DNA from: an uncultured Bacteroidales bacterium
Lineage (GTDB): Bacteria > Bacteroidota > Bacteroidia > Bacteroidales > UBA932
Direction: 5' to 3'
Assembly: GCA_944326335.1 (NCBI GenBank)
Contig: CALVDM010000007.1
Span: forward strand, 1 to 64,000
DNA: 64,000 bases
Positions 17,949 to 27,726 of the stretch are shown in pieces. The notes under the pieces were generated by a model. It did no database searches. It saw only the letters and a list, made by a program, of their open reading frames with translations, and had not been told where the DNA came from. Both the position numbers and the translations under genes were made by a program. Numbering within the stretch: the first letter of the stretch is position 1; the number at the start of each line of letters is the position of its first letter.

Positions 17949-18317
17949 ATGGAAACAGGAAAGACACTCACATTGAAACATGTCGTGCAGGACAGCGAGA
18001 CTGCGCAGAAGATAGGCTCGGGAGGGCTGCCGGTCTATGCGACGCCTGCCATGGCGGCTCTGATGGAGGAATGCGCATACAGGCTTGCACTCTCGTGCGG
18101 AGAGGAGACAGTCGGGACAAGACTCGAGATATCGCATGTCAGGGCATGCCTTCCCGGCACTGAGCTCACGGCCAGGGCGGAGATAACGGAAACTGAAGGC
18201 AGAAGGATTGTCTGCAAGGTTGAAGTCAGTGACAGCGAAGGCCTTATCGGGGAAGGAAGCCATGAAAGGTTCGTGATAGACCCGGAAAGGTTCATGTCAC
18301 GGCTCGGAGGCAGATGA
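17949..18317 (+). CDS. Hotdog-fold thioesterase (FlK-like)
   Basis: The 122-residue protein, starting at the ATG 20 bases after ligA, shows the FlK-type hotdog layout: LPVYATPAMAALMEECAY, SHVRACLPGTELTARAEI and a strand with the helix-closing GEGSHERFVID. Such proteins hydrolyse acyl-CoA thioesters in the cytoplasm. The substrate is not predictable; fluoroacetyl-CoA hydrolysis is unlikely as a physiological role here. The next gene starts 21 bases downstream. Confidence 0.75.
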   Translation: METGKTLTLKHVVQDSETAQKIGSGGLPVYATPAMAALMEECAYRLALSCGEETVGTRLEISHVRACLPGTELTARAEITETEGRRIVCKVEVSDSEGLIGEGSHERFVIDPERFMSRLGGR

Positions 18318-18338
18318 CAGGAGGACGGCAGACGGAGA

Positions 18339-19262
18339 ATGGCTGGTATTGTCAACATATTCAGGAAGCTGAAGCATTTCCTTTCGGAAGATATCTGGAG
18401 GCTGGATATCGAGGATTTCTCGCGCGCAAAGGCCAGAAGCATCAAATACCTGAAGGTGCTGCTCATCACAATCAAGACATTTTCCGCCGAGAAGATAGGT
18501 TTCCAGGCCGTCGCCCTCAGCTTCTTCGGGACGATGTCGGTCGTGCCGTTCATCGCGGTGGCATTCGCGATCACCGGAGGCTTCGGGCTCACCGACAAGC
18601 TGAAGGAGCTGCTCTATGAATATTTCAGCAATTCCCAGGAAACAATAGACATGGTGCTCGGCTTCGCGGAGAACATAATCGACACCGCACAGTCGAGCGT
18701 GATGGGGCTGCTGAGCGCGCTGCTCTTCGTGTGGCTCGTGTTCTGGATGATGATTTCCGTGGAAAGGGTGTTCAACAACGTGTGGAGGGTGAAGAAGTCG
18801 AGGAACATCTTCAAGAGAATATCCTTCTACATCGCCATCCTCCTGATAGCGCCGTTCGTCATAATGCTCTTCTTCTCCGGCTCGATAGTCTACAGCAACA
18901 TGTTCAGGGGCATCGGGCTCGACGTGGCCTACTTCGAATCCCTGACCTCAGTGCTCGCCTGGCTGCTTTTCTACATCGTCGCCACTCTCACCTTCTCGGC
19001 GATGTACAAATTCATACCCAACTACAAAGTGCTGTATCCTAACGCGTTGAGGGCTGCCGCAATCTCAGCTTTCGCATTCACCGTACTCCAGTACCTCTAT
19101 CTTGAGACCCAGCTGTTCGTCACGAGACTCAACATGGTGTACGGGGCGGTGGCCGCGATACCGCTGTTCATGTTCTGGATGAATTTCGGATGGTTCATAA
19201 TCCTGTTCGGTGCGGAACTTTCCTATGCATACCAGCACGTGGACAATTATAATATCGAATAA
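18339..19262 (+). CDS. YihY/BrkB-family inner-membrane protein
   Basis: The 307-residue protein has about six membrane helices, with family marks such as KTFSAEKIGFQAVALSFFG near the N-terminus, WMMISVERVFNNVWRVKKSR in the middle and a C-terminal FMFWMNFGWFIILFGAELSYAYQ. YihY proteins are integral membrane proteins of unclear role, once mistaken for RNase BN. The stop lies 12 bases before rel, suggesting co-transcription. Confidence 0.85.
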   Translation: MAGIVNIFRKLKHFLSEDIWRLDIEDFSRAKARSIKYLKVLLITIKTFSAEKIGFQAVALSFFGTMSVVPFIAVAFAITGGFGLTDKLKELLYEYFSNSQETIDMVLGFAENIIDTAQSSVMGLLSALLFVWLVFWMMISVERVFNNVWRVKKSRNIFKRISFYIAILLIAPFVIMLFFSGSIVYSNMFRGIGLDVAYFESLTSVLAWLLFYIVATLTFSAMYKFIPNYKVLYPNALRAAAISAFAFTVLQYLYLETQLFVTRLNMVYGAVAAIPLFMFWMNFGWFIILFGAELSYAYQHVDNYNIE

Positions 19263-19274
19263 AAGACTTGAACT

Positions 19275-21500
19275 ATGCCTGTATCTGAGTTTACTAAAGA
19301 AGATTTCGACATCATCGCCCGGGACTACGCCGACCTGAAGGAGGCTGCGAGGAAAAGATGTGCCAACCAGCATGAACTGGATGTGGTGCAGAAAGCATTC
19401 GATTTCGCCAACGAAGCTCACAAGGGTGTGAGAAGACGCTCCGGAGAACCGTACATCATCCACCCTATCGCCGTCGCCAAAATCGTGGTCAGCAACATCG
19501 GTCTGGGCTACAAGTCGATATCCGCCGCCCTGCTGCACGATGTGGTGGAAGACACCGAATACACTGTGGAAGACATCAGCAACCTGTTCGGGGAGAAGAT
19601 AGCCTCCCTCGTGGACGGACTGACCAAGATAAAGACAGTGCTCGACAACGAGGACAAGGCCGAGAAGAAAAGCATACAGGCGGAGAATTTCAAGCGCATA
19701 CTCCTGACCTTGAACGACGACGTGAGGGTTGTGCTCATCAAGCTTGCGGACAGGCTGCACAACTGCCGCACAATAGAGTTCATGCCGGAGTACAAGAGGG
19801 ACAAGATACTCTCGGAGACCATGTTCATCTTCATCCCGCTCGCCCACAGGCTCGGTCTCTACGAGGTCAAGTCCGAGATGGAGGACATCTGGCTCAGATA
19901 CAAGGAACCGGAGGCTTTCAACGAGATAACCGAGAAGATAAACAGGAATATCTCCGACAAGGAGAAGGAGATAGACGAGTTCATAAAGCCGATAGAGGCC
20001 GCCCTGAAGAAGGCCGGATTCGATTTCTACATAAAGAAACGGGTAAAGACACCTTATTCCATCTGGCACAAGATAGTGACAAAGGGCATCACTTTCGAGC
20101 AGATTTACGACCTGTATGCGGTCCGCATCATCTTCAACCCCGGGCAGGCATGCAGCAAGGACATGGAAAGGGACCAGTGTTACCATGTATTCTCGATAAT
20201 CACCGGCATCTACAAGTACAAGAGCGACAGGATAAGGGACTGGGTGAAGCATCCGAAAAACAACGGCTACGAGGCGTTGCACTGCACCGTCATGAGCCAT
20301 TCGGGAATCTGGATTGAGGTGCAGATTAGGACCCAGAGGATGAACGACATAGCAGAGAAAGGTATTGCGGCCCACTGGGCATACAAGAAGGACGGGTTCG
20401 TGAGCGAGAACGAGAGCGAGATGGACAAGTGGATAAGCAAGGTGAAGGAGATTCTCGTGAATCCGGACGTGAACGCCCTCGACCTGCTCGACATAATCCA
20501 CAACGACCTCACGACATCGGACATCCTCGTGTTCACCCCGAAGGGAGAGCAGAAAAGCATACAGAAGGGAGCCACCGCCCTCGATTTCGCATATCTGATT
20601 CATACGGAAATCGGCAACAAGGCCATAGCCGCCAAGGTGAACATGAAACTTGCGCCCCTGACATACGTGCTCAAGTCCGGAGACCAGGTGGAGATAATCA
20701 CCGCCGAAAACGAGAAGCCGAAAAGGGCATGGCTGCAGTTCCTTGTGACACGCAAGGCGAGGAACATAGTCATAGACTATTTCAAGGGAGAACGGCAGGA
20801 AAGCATCAAGGTGGGGCAGAAGATGCTGGAGGAGCAGCTTAACGCCCTCGGGTTCAAGATGACGGACAAGGTCATCGACAGGCTTCTCGAAGGCTACGAG
20901 ATTTTCGAAGGCGACAGGAACGAACTGTTCTTCAGGATTGGGGCAGGCATACTCAAGCTGAACAACCTCGAGCAGATTGTCCGCAAGGAGGATGACAGGC
21001 AGGGCAGATGGTCGTTCCCGTGGTTCAAGAGCAAGGACAAGAAAGACGGCAAATATGTCATCAACGACAAGAGCGACAACACCCACAGGTATGTCATAGC
21101 GAACTGCTGCAATCCGATACCGGGGGACAGCGTCGTCGGCTTCCTCGCCTCTGACGGCACCATCACCGTCCACAAGAAATCCTGCAGCGTGGCCAACAGC
21201 ATTGCGGCGAAACACGGCGACCGCATAGTCAAGACACAGTGGGAGCAGGACGTGGACCAGTCCTTCCTCGTGAGGCTGTCCCTGAAAGGCTATGACAGGA
21301 TAGGCATCATAAACGAGATTTCGAGATATATTTCGCTCGTGATGAACGTGAACATGAGAAGGATATACCTGAACACCGAAGACGAGGTGTTCGACGGGTA
21401 CATAGACCTCTATGTACACGACAAGGACGACCTCGAGCGCCTCATCAGGAGGCTCGGCAAGATAGAGGGCGTGCAGAGTGTCGTGAGGACTGATTTGTAA
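19275..21500 (+). CDS. rel: Bifunctional (p)ppGpp synthetase/hydrolase (Rel/SpoT)
   Basis: The 741-residue protein has the long RSH architecture. An HD hydrolase domain with intact HDVVEDTE is near residue 93, then the synthetase domain (YDLYAVRIIF; KHPKNNGYEALHC; EVQIRTQRMNDIAEKGIAAHWAYK), a TGS domain near 410-470 (ILVFTPKGEQKSIQKGATALDFAY), a zinc-finger-like segment (ANCCNPIPGDSVVGF) and a C-terminal ACT domain (VRLSLKGYDRIGIINEISRY). It makes and breaks down the alarmone (p)ppGpp in response to starvation. Both catalytic domains look complete. Confidence 0.95.
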   Translation: MPVSEFTKEDFDIIARDYADLKEAARKRCANQHELDVVQKAFDFANEAHKGVRRRSGEPYIIHPIAVAKIVVSNIGLGYKSISAALLHDVVEDTEYTVEDISNLFGEKIASLVDGLTKIKTVLDNEDKAEKKSIQAENFKRILLTLNDDVRVVLIKLADRLHNCRTIEFMPEYKRDKILSETMFIFIPLAHRLGLYEVKSEMEDIWLRYKEPEAFNEITEKINRNISDKEKEIDEFIKPIEAALKKAGFDFYIKKRVKTPYSIWHKIVTKGITFEQIYDLYAVRIIFNPGQACSKDMERDQCYHVFSIITGIYKYKSDRIRDWVKHPKNNGYEALHCTVMSHSGIWIEVQIRTQRMNDIAEKGIAAHWAYKKDGFVSENESEMDKWISKVKEILVNPDVNALDLLDIIHNDLTTSDILVFTPKGEQKSIQKGATALDFAYLIHTEIGNKAIAAKVNMKLAPLTYVLKSGDQVEIITAENEKPKRAWLQFLVTRKARNIVIDYFKGERQESIKVGQKMLEEQLNALGFKMTDKVIDRLLEGYEIFEGDRNELFFRIGAGILKLNNLEQIVRKEDDRQGRWSFPWFKSKDKKDGKYVINDKSDNTHRYVIANCCNPIPGDSVVGFLASDGTITVHKKSCSVANSIAAKHGDRIVKTQWEQDVDQSFLVRLSLKGYDRIGIINEISRYISLVMNVNMRRIYLNTEDEVFDGYIDLYVHDKDDLERLIRRLGKIEGVQSVVRTDL

Positions 21501-21514
21501 ACAATGGAGACAGA

Positions 21515-23314
21515 ATGAAAAAAAGCTTGATGCAATACCTTCCGCTGGCGGCGGCAGTGCTGGGAACCGGAATCCTCGTGTTCTCGCCGTCATGCGCAAA
21601 CACCACCACCCCTCCGAGCGGAGGGCCGAAAGACACCATACCTCCGGTCCTTGTGAAATATTCGCCGCAGCCGGGGGACACGATGATACCTGTGCACAAG
21701 ACGCAGGTGTCGCTGACATTCGACGAATTTGTGGTCGTCAAGGATATCCAGAGCCTCTTTCTCTCCCCTCCTCTGGAGAAATCCCCTAAATACAAGATGA
21801 GGGGCAAGAGCGTGATAGTGTATTTCGAGTCCGACCTCGACTCGAACAAGACCTACGTCCTTGACGTGACCAACGCCATAGCTGACAACAACGAGGGCAA
21901 CATGTACCCGGGCTACGCGATGGTGTTCTCGACGGGGACGCACCTCGACTCCATGATGATGACCGGTGTCGTCCAGGACTGCAACACCCTCATGCCGGTG
22001 AAGGGGGCCACCGTGATGCTCTACAAGGACCATTCGGACTCCGCCATCTTCAAGCACCGGCCGGATGCGGCAATAAAGACCGACGACTGGGGCTTCTTCT
22101 GCCTGCGCAATATCCAGGACACAGTCTACAGGATGTATGCAATCATGGACATGAACAACAACAACATCTACGAGGCAGACAACGAGCAGGTGGCATTCAT
22201 CGACACCCTCGTCAGGCCTGTGCAGAAAGTGAACGACAGCATTCCGGAGCTAGTGAAATATCTCATGACCGACACGCTGGCATGCCTCGCAAGGAAGACT
22301 GAATACGAACTGAACCTGTTCACGGAAGTCCCTTCCAAGCAGATGATTGTCAACAAGGAACGCCTCGGTGAAAGGACCGCGTACATAACTTTCATGGCTC
22401 CGTACGCGCAGATAGACTCCATCTGGATGACCGGGATTCCGTCCGACAAGCTCATCACACAGTTCAACCTCGAGAGGGACAGTCTCGAGATATGGGTGAA
22501 CGACCCCGGCACGCTGCCTGACACGCTGTTCCTTAACGTGGACTATCTCAAGACCGACACGCTCGGGCAGCTCGTGCCGACAGTCGAGGAAGTCAAGCTG
22601 GCCAAGCCGAGAAAGGTGGCCGGTGTGGCAAAGAGCTCCACCACAGACATAAAGAAAGAGGACACCACGACAGTGTTCACGATAAACGCCAAACCGGAGA
22701 TGGTGGAACAGTACGGTTTCGAAATCGAGTTCAAGTACCCTCTTGTGGTGTCGGCGTTCGATTCTCTCGAGTTCCGCTACATTAATCCGAGACAGCAGGA
22801 GTTCACGGACACGTACACCGTGGTACAGGACAGCCTGAATCTCAGGAAATACGTCGTGAGGCCGACATCAAAGCTCCTTCCGGGCTACGAATATTTCCTG
22901 AAGGTGCCCCACAGGAAATTCAAGGATATAAACGGCTTCTTCAACGACAGTTCCGAAGTGAAGGTGACCCTCCCGAACGACGACAAGCTGAGTACAATGA
23001 ACCTCGTGCTCAGCAATGTGAAGAACAAATACATTGTGGACCTTCTTAACGAGAAGAGGGACCAGGTGATACGTTCGTTCACAGTAGACACCGCGCAGAC
23101 CCTCCTCTTCCCTTATCTGAAAGCGGGTAAATACTCCATCAGGCTCACCGAGGACATCAACCGGAACGGCCTTGTGGACACCGGCAACCTGCTCGAGCAC
23201 AAGCAACCGGAGAAAGTGAAGTTCTACAAGCTCGAAGACGGCAACACCCTCATCGACATACCGGAGATGACGGAGCTGGAGCAGAACATAGATGTGGAAG
23301 AATTGTTCAAGTAA
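21515..23314 (+). CDS. Bacteroidetes lipoprotein with N-terminal Ig-like (Big_5/SbsA-type) domain
   Basis: The 599-residue protein has the signal MKKSLMQYLPLAAAVLGTG with a later SC lipobox (VFSPSCANTTTPPSGGPKDT). The motif TPPSGGPKDTIPPVL and the following Ig-like domain (HKTQVSLTFDEFVVVKDI; SNKTYVLDVTNAIADNNEGN) are typical of a widespread Bacteroidetes lipoprotein family. A carboxypeptidase-regulatory-like module (VKGATVMLYKDHSD) follows. The C-terminal part is beta-rich and unassigned. It is 14 bases after rel and 15 before an outer-membrane barrel gene, so an envelope role together with that barrel is plausible. Confidence 0.75.
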   Translation: MKKSLMQYLPLAAAVLGTGILVFSPSCANTTTPPSGGPKDTIPPVLVKYSPQPGDTMIPVHKTQVSLTFDEFVVVKDIQSLFLSPPLEKSPKYKMRGKSVIVYFESDLDSNKTYVLDVTNAIADNNEGNMYPGYAMVFSTGTHLDSMMMTGVVQDCNTLMPVKGATVMLYKDHSDSAIFKHRPDAAIKTDDWGFFCLRNIQDTVYRMYAIMDMNNNNIYEADNEQVAFIDTLVRPVQKVNDSIPELVKYLMTDTLACLARKTEYELNLFTEVPSKQMIVNKERLGERTAYITFMAPYAQIDSIWMTGIPSDKLITQFNLERDSLEIWVNDPGTLPDTLFLNVDYLKTDTLGQLVPTVEEVKLAKPRKVAGVAKSSTTDIKKEDTTTVFTINAKPEMVEQYGFEIEFKYPLVVSAFDSLEFRYINPRQQEFTDTYTVVQDSLNLRKYVVRPTSKLLPGYEYFLKVPHRKFKDINGFFNDSSEVKVTLPNDDKLSTMNLVLSNVKNKYIVDLLNEKRDQVIRSFTVDTAQTLLFPYLKAGKYSIRLTEDINRNGLVDTGNLLEHKQPEKVKFYKLEDGNTLIDIPEMTELEQNIDVEELFK

Positions 23315-23329
23315 GGAAAACCGTCAGGA

Positions 23330-24268
23330 ATGGTCAGGAAAGCAGCATATATGACAGCAGCCGCCCTCATCATGGCAGCGGCGGCACCTCCCGTGCGGGC
23401 TCAGATGCCTGAGGGGCTCTCGGCCGGAAACACGACAGTGACAGTGGAGGAGAACAACGACACGATAGACATCGAGGTGGTGGACATCGACGCCCTGAGC
23501 GACTCCTACCTCGACAGTCTCGACATCAACAAGGACATCAGAATCAACGACTACACCATGATTGGCATCCAGTACGGAGTGGGGCTGAGCCAGGTGAGCT
23601 GGAATCCTACCATGGTCCAGACATCCCGTTTCGTGCCGTACAATTTCGGTATCCTGTACACAAGATACGGCAAGATGTTCGGATACATGCCGTATTTCGG
23701 CATCCAGGCCGGGATATTCTACGGTCAGGAGGGCTACCAGTTTGAAACCGATGACGAAGGGTACACCCCGAACGTGGAAGGTGCGACCGGAGCGGTCATG
23801 GAAGTCGTGGAGGTGCCTGTGATGGCACACTGCCACTTCGATTTCTGGAAGATGAAGCTGATGGCCAACATAGGGCTTTTCGGGGGATACAGGCTCGGCA
23901 TCCACCGCTTCGGAGATGATGTGCCCGAGAATATCAGGGACTCTTTCCTCGACACTGACCTGAGGGTGGACTATGGCATAAAGGGAGGTCTCGGATTCGC
24001 ATTTGTCTTCGACCCGGTAGAAATCCATTTCACCGCCATGTACAAGCATTCGTTCGGTTCCCTGTACCAGCCGGACTACTACAGCCAGTATTACTACCGG
24101 TATGCCTATCCTGCCAATTTCGTGTTTTCAGTCGGCGTCCACTTCCAGCTCACCAAGAGGGTCGGCAAGACAAAGCACGCACTGAGGAAGGAGGCCAGGG
24201 AGCATCTCGGGCTGATAAAGGCCATCCAGTCCGAGATTCCGGCACAGGAAAGCGGTCAGGTTGAATGA
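23330..24268 (+). CDS. Outer-membrane beta-barrel protein (PorT-like fold)
   Basis: The 312-residue protein has a signal peptide (MVRKAAYMTAAALIMAAAAPPVRAQ) and then an acidic segment (EENNDTIDIEVVDIDALSD). Short Tyr/Phe-rich amphipathic strands follow (NFGILYTRYGKMFGYMPYFGIQAG; NFVFSVGVHFQLTKRV) like 8-stranded barrels of the outer-membrane-protein/PorT class. The tail (KHALRKEAREHLGLIKAIQSE) is charged and unusual for such a barrel. Likely outer-membrane; role unknown. Confidence 0.7.
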   Translation: MVRKAAYMTAAALIMAAAAPPVRAQMPEGLSAGNTTVTVEENNDTIDIEVVDIDALSDSYLDSLDINKDIRINDYTMIGIQYGVGLSQVSWNPTMVQTSRFVPYNFGILYTRYGKMFGYMPYFGIQAGIFYGQEGYQFETDDEGYTPNVEGATGAVMEVVEVPVMAHCHFDFWKMKLMANIGLFGGYRLGIHRFGDDVPENIRDSFLDTDLRVDYGIKGGLGFAFVFDPVEIHFTAMYKHSFGSLYQPDYYSQYYYRYAYPANFVFSVGVHFQLTKRVGKTKHALRKEAREHLGLIKAIQSEIPAQESGQVE

Positions 24269-24295
24269 GAGGTACGGATATAAAACTGGAATGTC

Positions 24296-25639
24296 ATGCA
24301 TACTGAAGAAGTCAAGGCAGGTAACATAACCATAGGAGGAGGCCGGCACATAGTCGTCCAGACCATGTGCAATACTCACACTTCCGACATTGAGGCCACT
24401 CTGGCGCAGTGCCGCAGGCTGTACAGGGCCGGAGCGGAGATGATAAGGCTCACCGTGCCGGCAATGAGCGATGTGGAGGCTCTCGCCGCAATCAAGGGAA
24501 AACTCCGCGAGGAAGGTATTGATGTGCCGCTTGTGGCAGACGTGCATTTCTCCTCCGAAATCGCGATTGCCGCAGCAAGGGTGGTCGAGAAAGTCCGGAT
24601 AAACCCAGGCAATTTCCACAAGGACCACCTCAAGGCCTGCGAGCAGTTCGCCAGGCTCACGGATGTCTGCAGGGAAAAGGGCACGGCCCTGCGCATCGGC
24701 CTTAACCACGGCTCGCTCGGTGAAAGGATAACGACATTGTACGGGAACACCCCGCTTGCCATGAAGGAAGCAGCGATGGAGTGGATCGGGCTCTGCATCG
24801 GAAACAATTTCAGGAATGTTGTAGTTTCCCTTAAAGCGAGCAACACCCTTGTCATGGTGGAGGCGTACAGGCTTCTCGCCCGCGCCATGGAGGAGCAGGG
24901 AATAGCATTCCCGCTGCATCTCGGTGTCACTGAGGCAGGGAACGGGGACTCTGGAAGAATAAAGTCCGCCGCCGGCATCTCAACCCTGCTGTCCGAAGGA
25001 ATCGGCGACACTGTGAGGGTCTCTCTCACTGAAGACCCGGAAAACGAAATACCTGTGGCCAGATACCTTTCAGACAGGTACGGCAACAGGCTTCATTCCT
25101 CCCTCACCAACCTGTACATGGAAGGAAAGAAGGCCATAGCCACATACGATGCACCGTCGAGGGAAAGGCTGCTTCTCGACTTCTCCTGCGACTTCGGAAA
25201 GATGCTTCTCGACAGGAAGATAGATGAAGTGGAACTGCGGGGCCGGTATGCCGGACAGGGCGGAGAGGAAATCCGTCTCGACGGCTCTGAAGAATCTGCC
25301 TACCTCTCGGACGAACTGCTCCAGGCGACAAGACGCAAATTCTACAAACCGGAATACATAGCATGCCCGGGATGCGGCCGCACGATGTACAACCTGGAGG
25401 AAACCTTCAATGAAGTGAAACGCAGGACATCGCATCTCAAGGGAATGGTGATAGCAGTGATGGGGTGCATAGTCAACGGGCCCGGCGAGATGGCCGATGC
25501 GGACTGGGGATATGTCGGCGAAGGAAACCACAAGGTATCCATATACAGGAAGAAGACACCTGTCCTGCGGCATGTCCCGGAAAACGAAGCCATAGACAGG
25601 CTTCTCGAACTGATAGACAAAGAGGGCCGCGCAGAGTGA
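24296..25639 (+). CDS. ispG: 4-hydroxy-3-methylbut-2-enyl diphosphate synthase with shortened central insert
   Basis: The 447-residue protein catalyses the penultimate step of the MEP isoprenoid pathway with a 4Fe-4S cluster. The TIM-barrel half is complete (ADVHFSSEIAIAAA, KVRINPGNF, RIGLNHGSLGERI, DTVRVSLTEDPENEIPVA). The reductase-like half has the cluster ligands Cys357 and Cys360 in CPGCGRTMY and Cys391 in MGCIVNGPGE, with Glu398. Between them lie about 95 residues. Ordinary bacterial IspG has about 20 there; the three-domain forms of plants and most Bacteroidetes, of roughly 600 residues or more, have a far larger insert. No frameshift is evident, so this looks like a natural compact version. 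Confidence 0.9.
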   Translation: MHTEEVKAGNITIGGGRHIVVQTMCNTHTSDIEATLAQCRRLYRAGAEMIRLTVPAMSDVEALAAIKGKLREEGIDVPLVADVHFSSEIAIAAARVVEKVRINPGNFHKDHLKACEQFARLTDVCREKGTALRIGLNHGSLGERITTLYGNTPLAMKEAAMEWIGLCIGNNFRNVVVSLKASNTLVMVEAYRLLARAMEEQGIAFPLHLGVTEAGNGDSGRIKSAAGISTLLSEGIGDTVRVSLTEDPENEIPVARYLSDRYGNRLHSSLTNLYMEGKKAIATYDAPSRERLLLDFSCDFGKMLLDRKIDEVELRGRYAGQGGEEIRLDGSEESAYLSDELLQATRRKFYKPEYIACPGCGRTMYNLEETFNEVKRRTSHLKGMVIAVMGCIVNGPGEMADADWGYVGEGNHKVSIYRKKTPVLRHVPENEAIDRLLELIDKEGRAE

Positions 25640-25664
25640 CGGAAGACAAGCCGGGTTCCGGGAG

Positions 25665-26996
25665 CTACTTCTGCCCGGACTTTTCGGACTGGTCATTGCT
25701 GCCGGCAGCCTGCTCGGGAGCCTGCGGTTCGCGCTTCTTCACAATGACCTTGTCAATCCGCGCACCGTCCATGTCCACAACCTCGAAATCGAAGTCGCGC
25801 CATACCACCTTCTCCCCTGCCACCGGCATGTGGTCGAGTTCATCGAGTATGAGGCCGGCGACAGTCGTGTACTCGAAATCCTCCATGGAATCCTCTATGT
25901 CGAAGTGTCTGAGGAAATCGTACATCGGGCACATCCCGTCCACGAGCCATCCGTCGTTGTTGCCTCTCGCTATGATGTCAGGCTCCTCGTGGTCGTCGTT
26001 GATATTGCCCACAAGAGCCTCCATGATATCCTTCAGGGTGATGATTCCGGAGCATGAACCGAACTCGTCGCATACGAGAGCCCTGCTTATCTTCTTCTCC
26101 TTCATCTGTTCGAGAACGGTGTAGACATTCATGTTCTCATGGAAATAGGACGGCTCCTTCATCATCCTGGCGAGGTCGAAGCCCTCCTTGCCTATGTTCA
26201 GCACGTATTCCTTGAGAGAAAGCACGCCCACCACATGGTCGAGGTCGTCCTCCACCACCGGATATTCCTCGAATATGTTACCCTCTATAGTCTCGCGTAT
26301 CTCCTGCTCGGTCATCTCGAGGCTGAGCCACACTATGTCCGCCCTCAATGTCATTATCGTACTGACTTTCAGGTCTCCCAGGGCAAAGACCCTCTCCACG
26401 AGGTCCTGCTCGACAAGCGACACCTCGCCTTCGTCTGTACCCTCCTGGATTATGGACTTTATCTCTTCCTCCGTCACCTTTGTCTCCTGGTATCTTATCC
26501 CGAGGATTTTCACGATGAGGGCAGTCGTCCTGGCAAGCAGCCATACGAAAGGTGCTGCTATGACCGAGATGAACTTCATCGGTCCCGCCACGATTTTCGA
26601 GACCTTCTCGGACGCGCTCATGGCTATCCTCTTCGGAACGAGCTCACCGAAAATCAGGGTCAGGAACATGACGAGTATGACTATTATCGTCTGGGCGAGT
26701 GCCGAGGCAGCCGTCGGAGCCATCCCTGCGCTCTCGAGCAGGGCGGAAAACTCGGCTGCTATCTTCTTGCCGGAAAAGATACCGGTCAGTATGCCTATGA
26801 GTGTGATGCCTACCTGTACCGCAGAAAGGAACCGGTCTGGGTCCTGGGCCAGTCCCAGAGCCGTCTTTGCCGCCTTGCTGCCTTTGTTGGCATCGGCCTG
26901 CAGACTCGATTTCCTTGCGGAGATTATCGCAATTTCAGACATTGCAAAGACTCCGTTGAGGAGAATCAGCAAAATTATTATAAAAATTTCTTCCAT
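25665..26996 (-). CDS. CNNM/CorC-family membrane protein with CBS pair
   Basis: The 443-residue protein has an N-terminal DUF21/CNNM membrane domain (NGVFAMSEIAIISARKSSL; FGELVPKRIAMS), a Bateman pair of CBS domains (VSTIMTLRADIVWLSLEM; LVCDEFGSCSGIITLKDI) and a C-terminal CorC_HlyC domain (YTTVAGLILDELDHMPVAGEKV). It is likely a magnesium or other cation exporter of the inner membrane; the old hemolysin name is not supported. It ends the rsfS-ftsH-cdsA-psd run, 14 bases after psd. Confidence 0.88.
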   Translation of the reverse strand: MEEIFIIILLILLNGVFAMSEIAIISARKSSLQADANKGSKAAKTALGLAQDPDRFLSAVQVGITLIGILTGIFSGKKIAAEFSALLESAGMAPTAASALAQTIIVILVMFLTLIFGELVPKRIAMSASEKVSKIVAGPMKFISVIAAPFVWLLARTTALIVKILGIRYQETKVTEEEIKSIIQEGTDEGEVSLVEQDLVERVFALGDLKVSTIMTLRADIVWLSLEMTEQEIRETIEGNIFEEYPVVEDDLDHVVGVLSLKEYVLNIGKEGFDLARMMKEPSYFHENMNVYTVLEQMKEKKISRALVCDEFGSCSGIITLKDIMEALVGNINDDHEEPDIIARGNNDGWLVDGMCPMYDFLRHFDIEDSMEDFEYTTVAGLILDELDHMPVAGEKVVWRDFDFEVVDMDGARIDKVIVKKREPQAPEQAAGSNDQSEKSGQK

Positions 26997-27010
26997 AAGT
27001 CAGACGAAGT

Positions 27011-27676
27011 TCATTCACCCTTTCCCTTCAATTCGGCAATCACCGTCTCGCAGGCACGGACTTCCTCGCCGAGGGACACCTTGATATCCGCATCGAGCGG
27101 CAGATACATGTCTATCCTCGAGCCGAACTTTATTATTCCGCACTGCTCTCCCCTGGTCTCGGTCTCCCCAACCACCGAATAACATTCGATTCTGCGGCAG
27201 AATGTCCCTGCAAGCTGTTTGAAAAAGACTTCCCCGTACTCGTTCCTGATTGCTGTGGACGTGTGCTCATTGAGCTCTGACGCCTTCGGGAGGAAGGCAA
27301 GGAAATATTTCCCCGGATGATACCTGTAATATGTCACCTGGCCGCTTATCGGCCAGAAATTCACATGGACATTGAAGAAGTCCATGTATATGGACACCTG
27401 GATGCAGTCGCGTTTCAGGAACTCCGGTTCATAGACCTTCTCGAGGACCACTATCTCCCCGTCTGCCACTGCGGTCACGCATCCGTCACCCTCGGGCTTC
27501 ACCCTGCGCGGCACCCTGAAGAAGAAAATCACGAACCCCATGAAGAACAGGAGCAGGGCTGCTATAGGAAAAGAGACATACAGGCAGTCCACATACCGCA
27601 TAATCACCCAGATCAGCAGGCAGCAAATCGCCCATACTACAAAAATTATTCTCCAACCTCCCCTGTGTATCGTCAT
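27011..27676 (-). CDS. psd: Phosphatidylserine decarboxylase proenzyme
   Basis: Starting at 27676 (MTIHRGGWRII) the product is 221 residues, the size of the short Psd class. Two N-terminal membrane helices are followed by the catalytic region (SIYMDFFNVHVNFWPISGQV; KASELNEHTS) and the self-cleavage site FGSRIDMYLP, where the Ser becomes the pyruvoyl group. It turns phosphatidylserine into phosphatidylethanolamine at the inner membrane. Position next to cdsA fits a phospholipid-synthesis operon. An in-frame codon at 27712 is a less likely start. Confidence 0.9.
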   Translation of the reverse strand: MTIHRGGWRIIFVVWAICCLLIWVIMRYVDCLYVSFPIAALLLFFMGFVIFFFRVPRRVKPEGDGCVTAVADGEIVVLEKVYEPEFLKRDCIQVSIYMDFFNVHVNFWPISGQVTYYRYHPGKYFLAFLPKASELNEHTSTAIRNEYGEVFFKQLAGTFCRRIECYSVVGETETRGEQCGIIKFGSRIDMYLPLDADIKVSLGEEVRACETVIAELKGKGE

Positions 27677-27726
27677 AACAAGTCCCGGTAAACAATCCTG
27701 CAAATTTAGCAAATTTTAGAATCCGT

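Noticed and set aside
19065..21719. Open frame of 884 codons antisense to rel and its neighbours
   Set aside because: It runs through the Rel/SpoT gene in the opposite direction, has a composition produced by the GC-rich codon use of that gene (many Val/Leu/His/Tyr) and no recognisable motifs.
25665..26996. Hemolysin activity for the CBS-domain membrane protein
   Set aside because: The CNNM/CorC architecture points to cation transport; the hemolysin label is historic.
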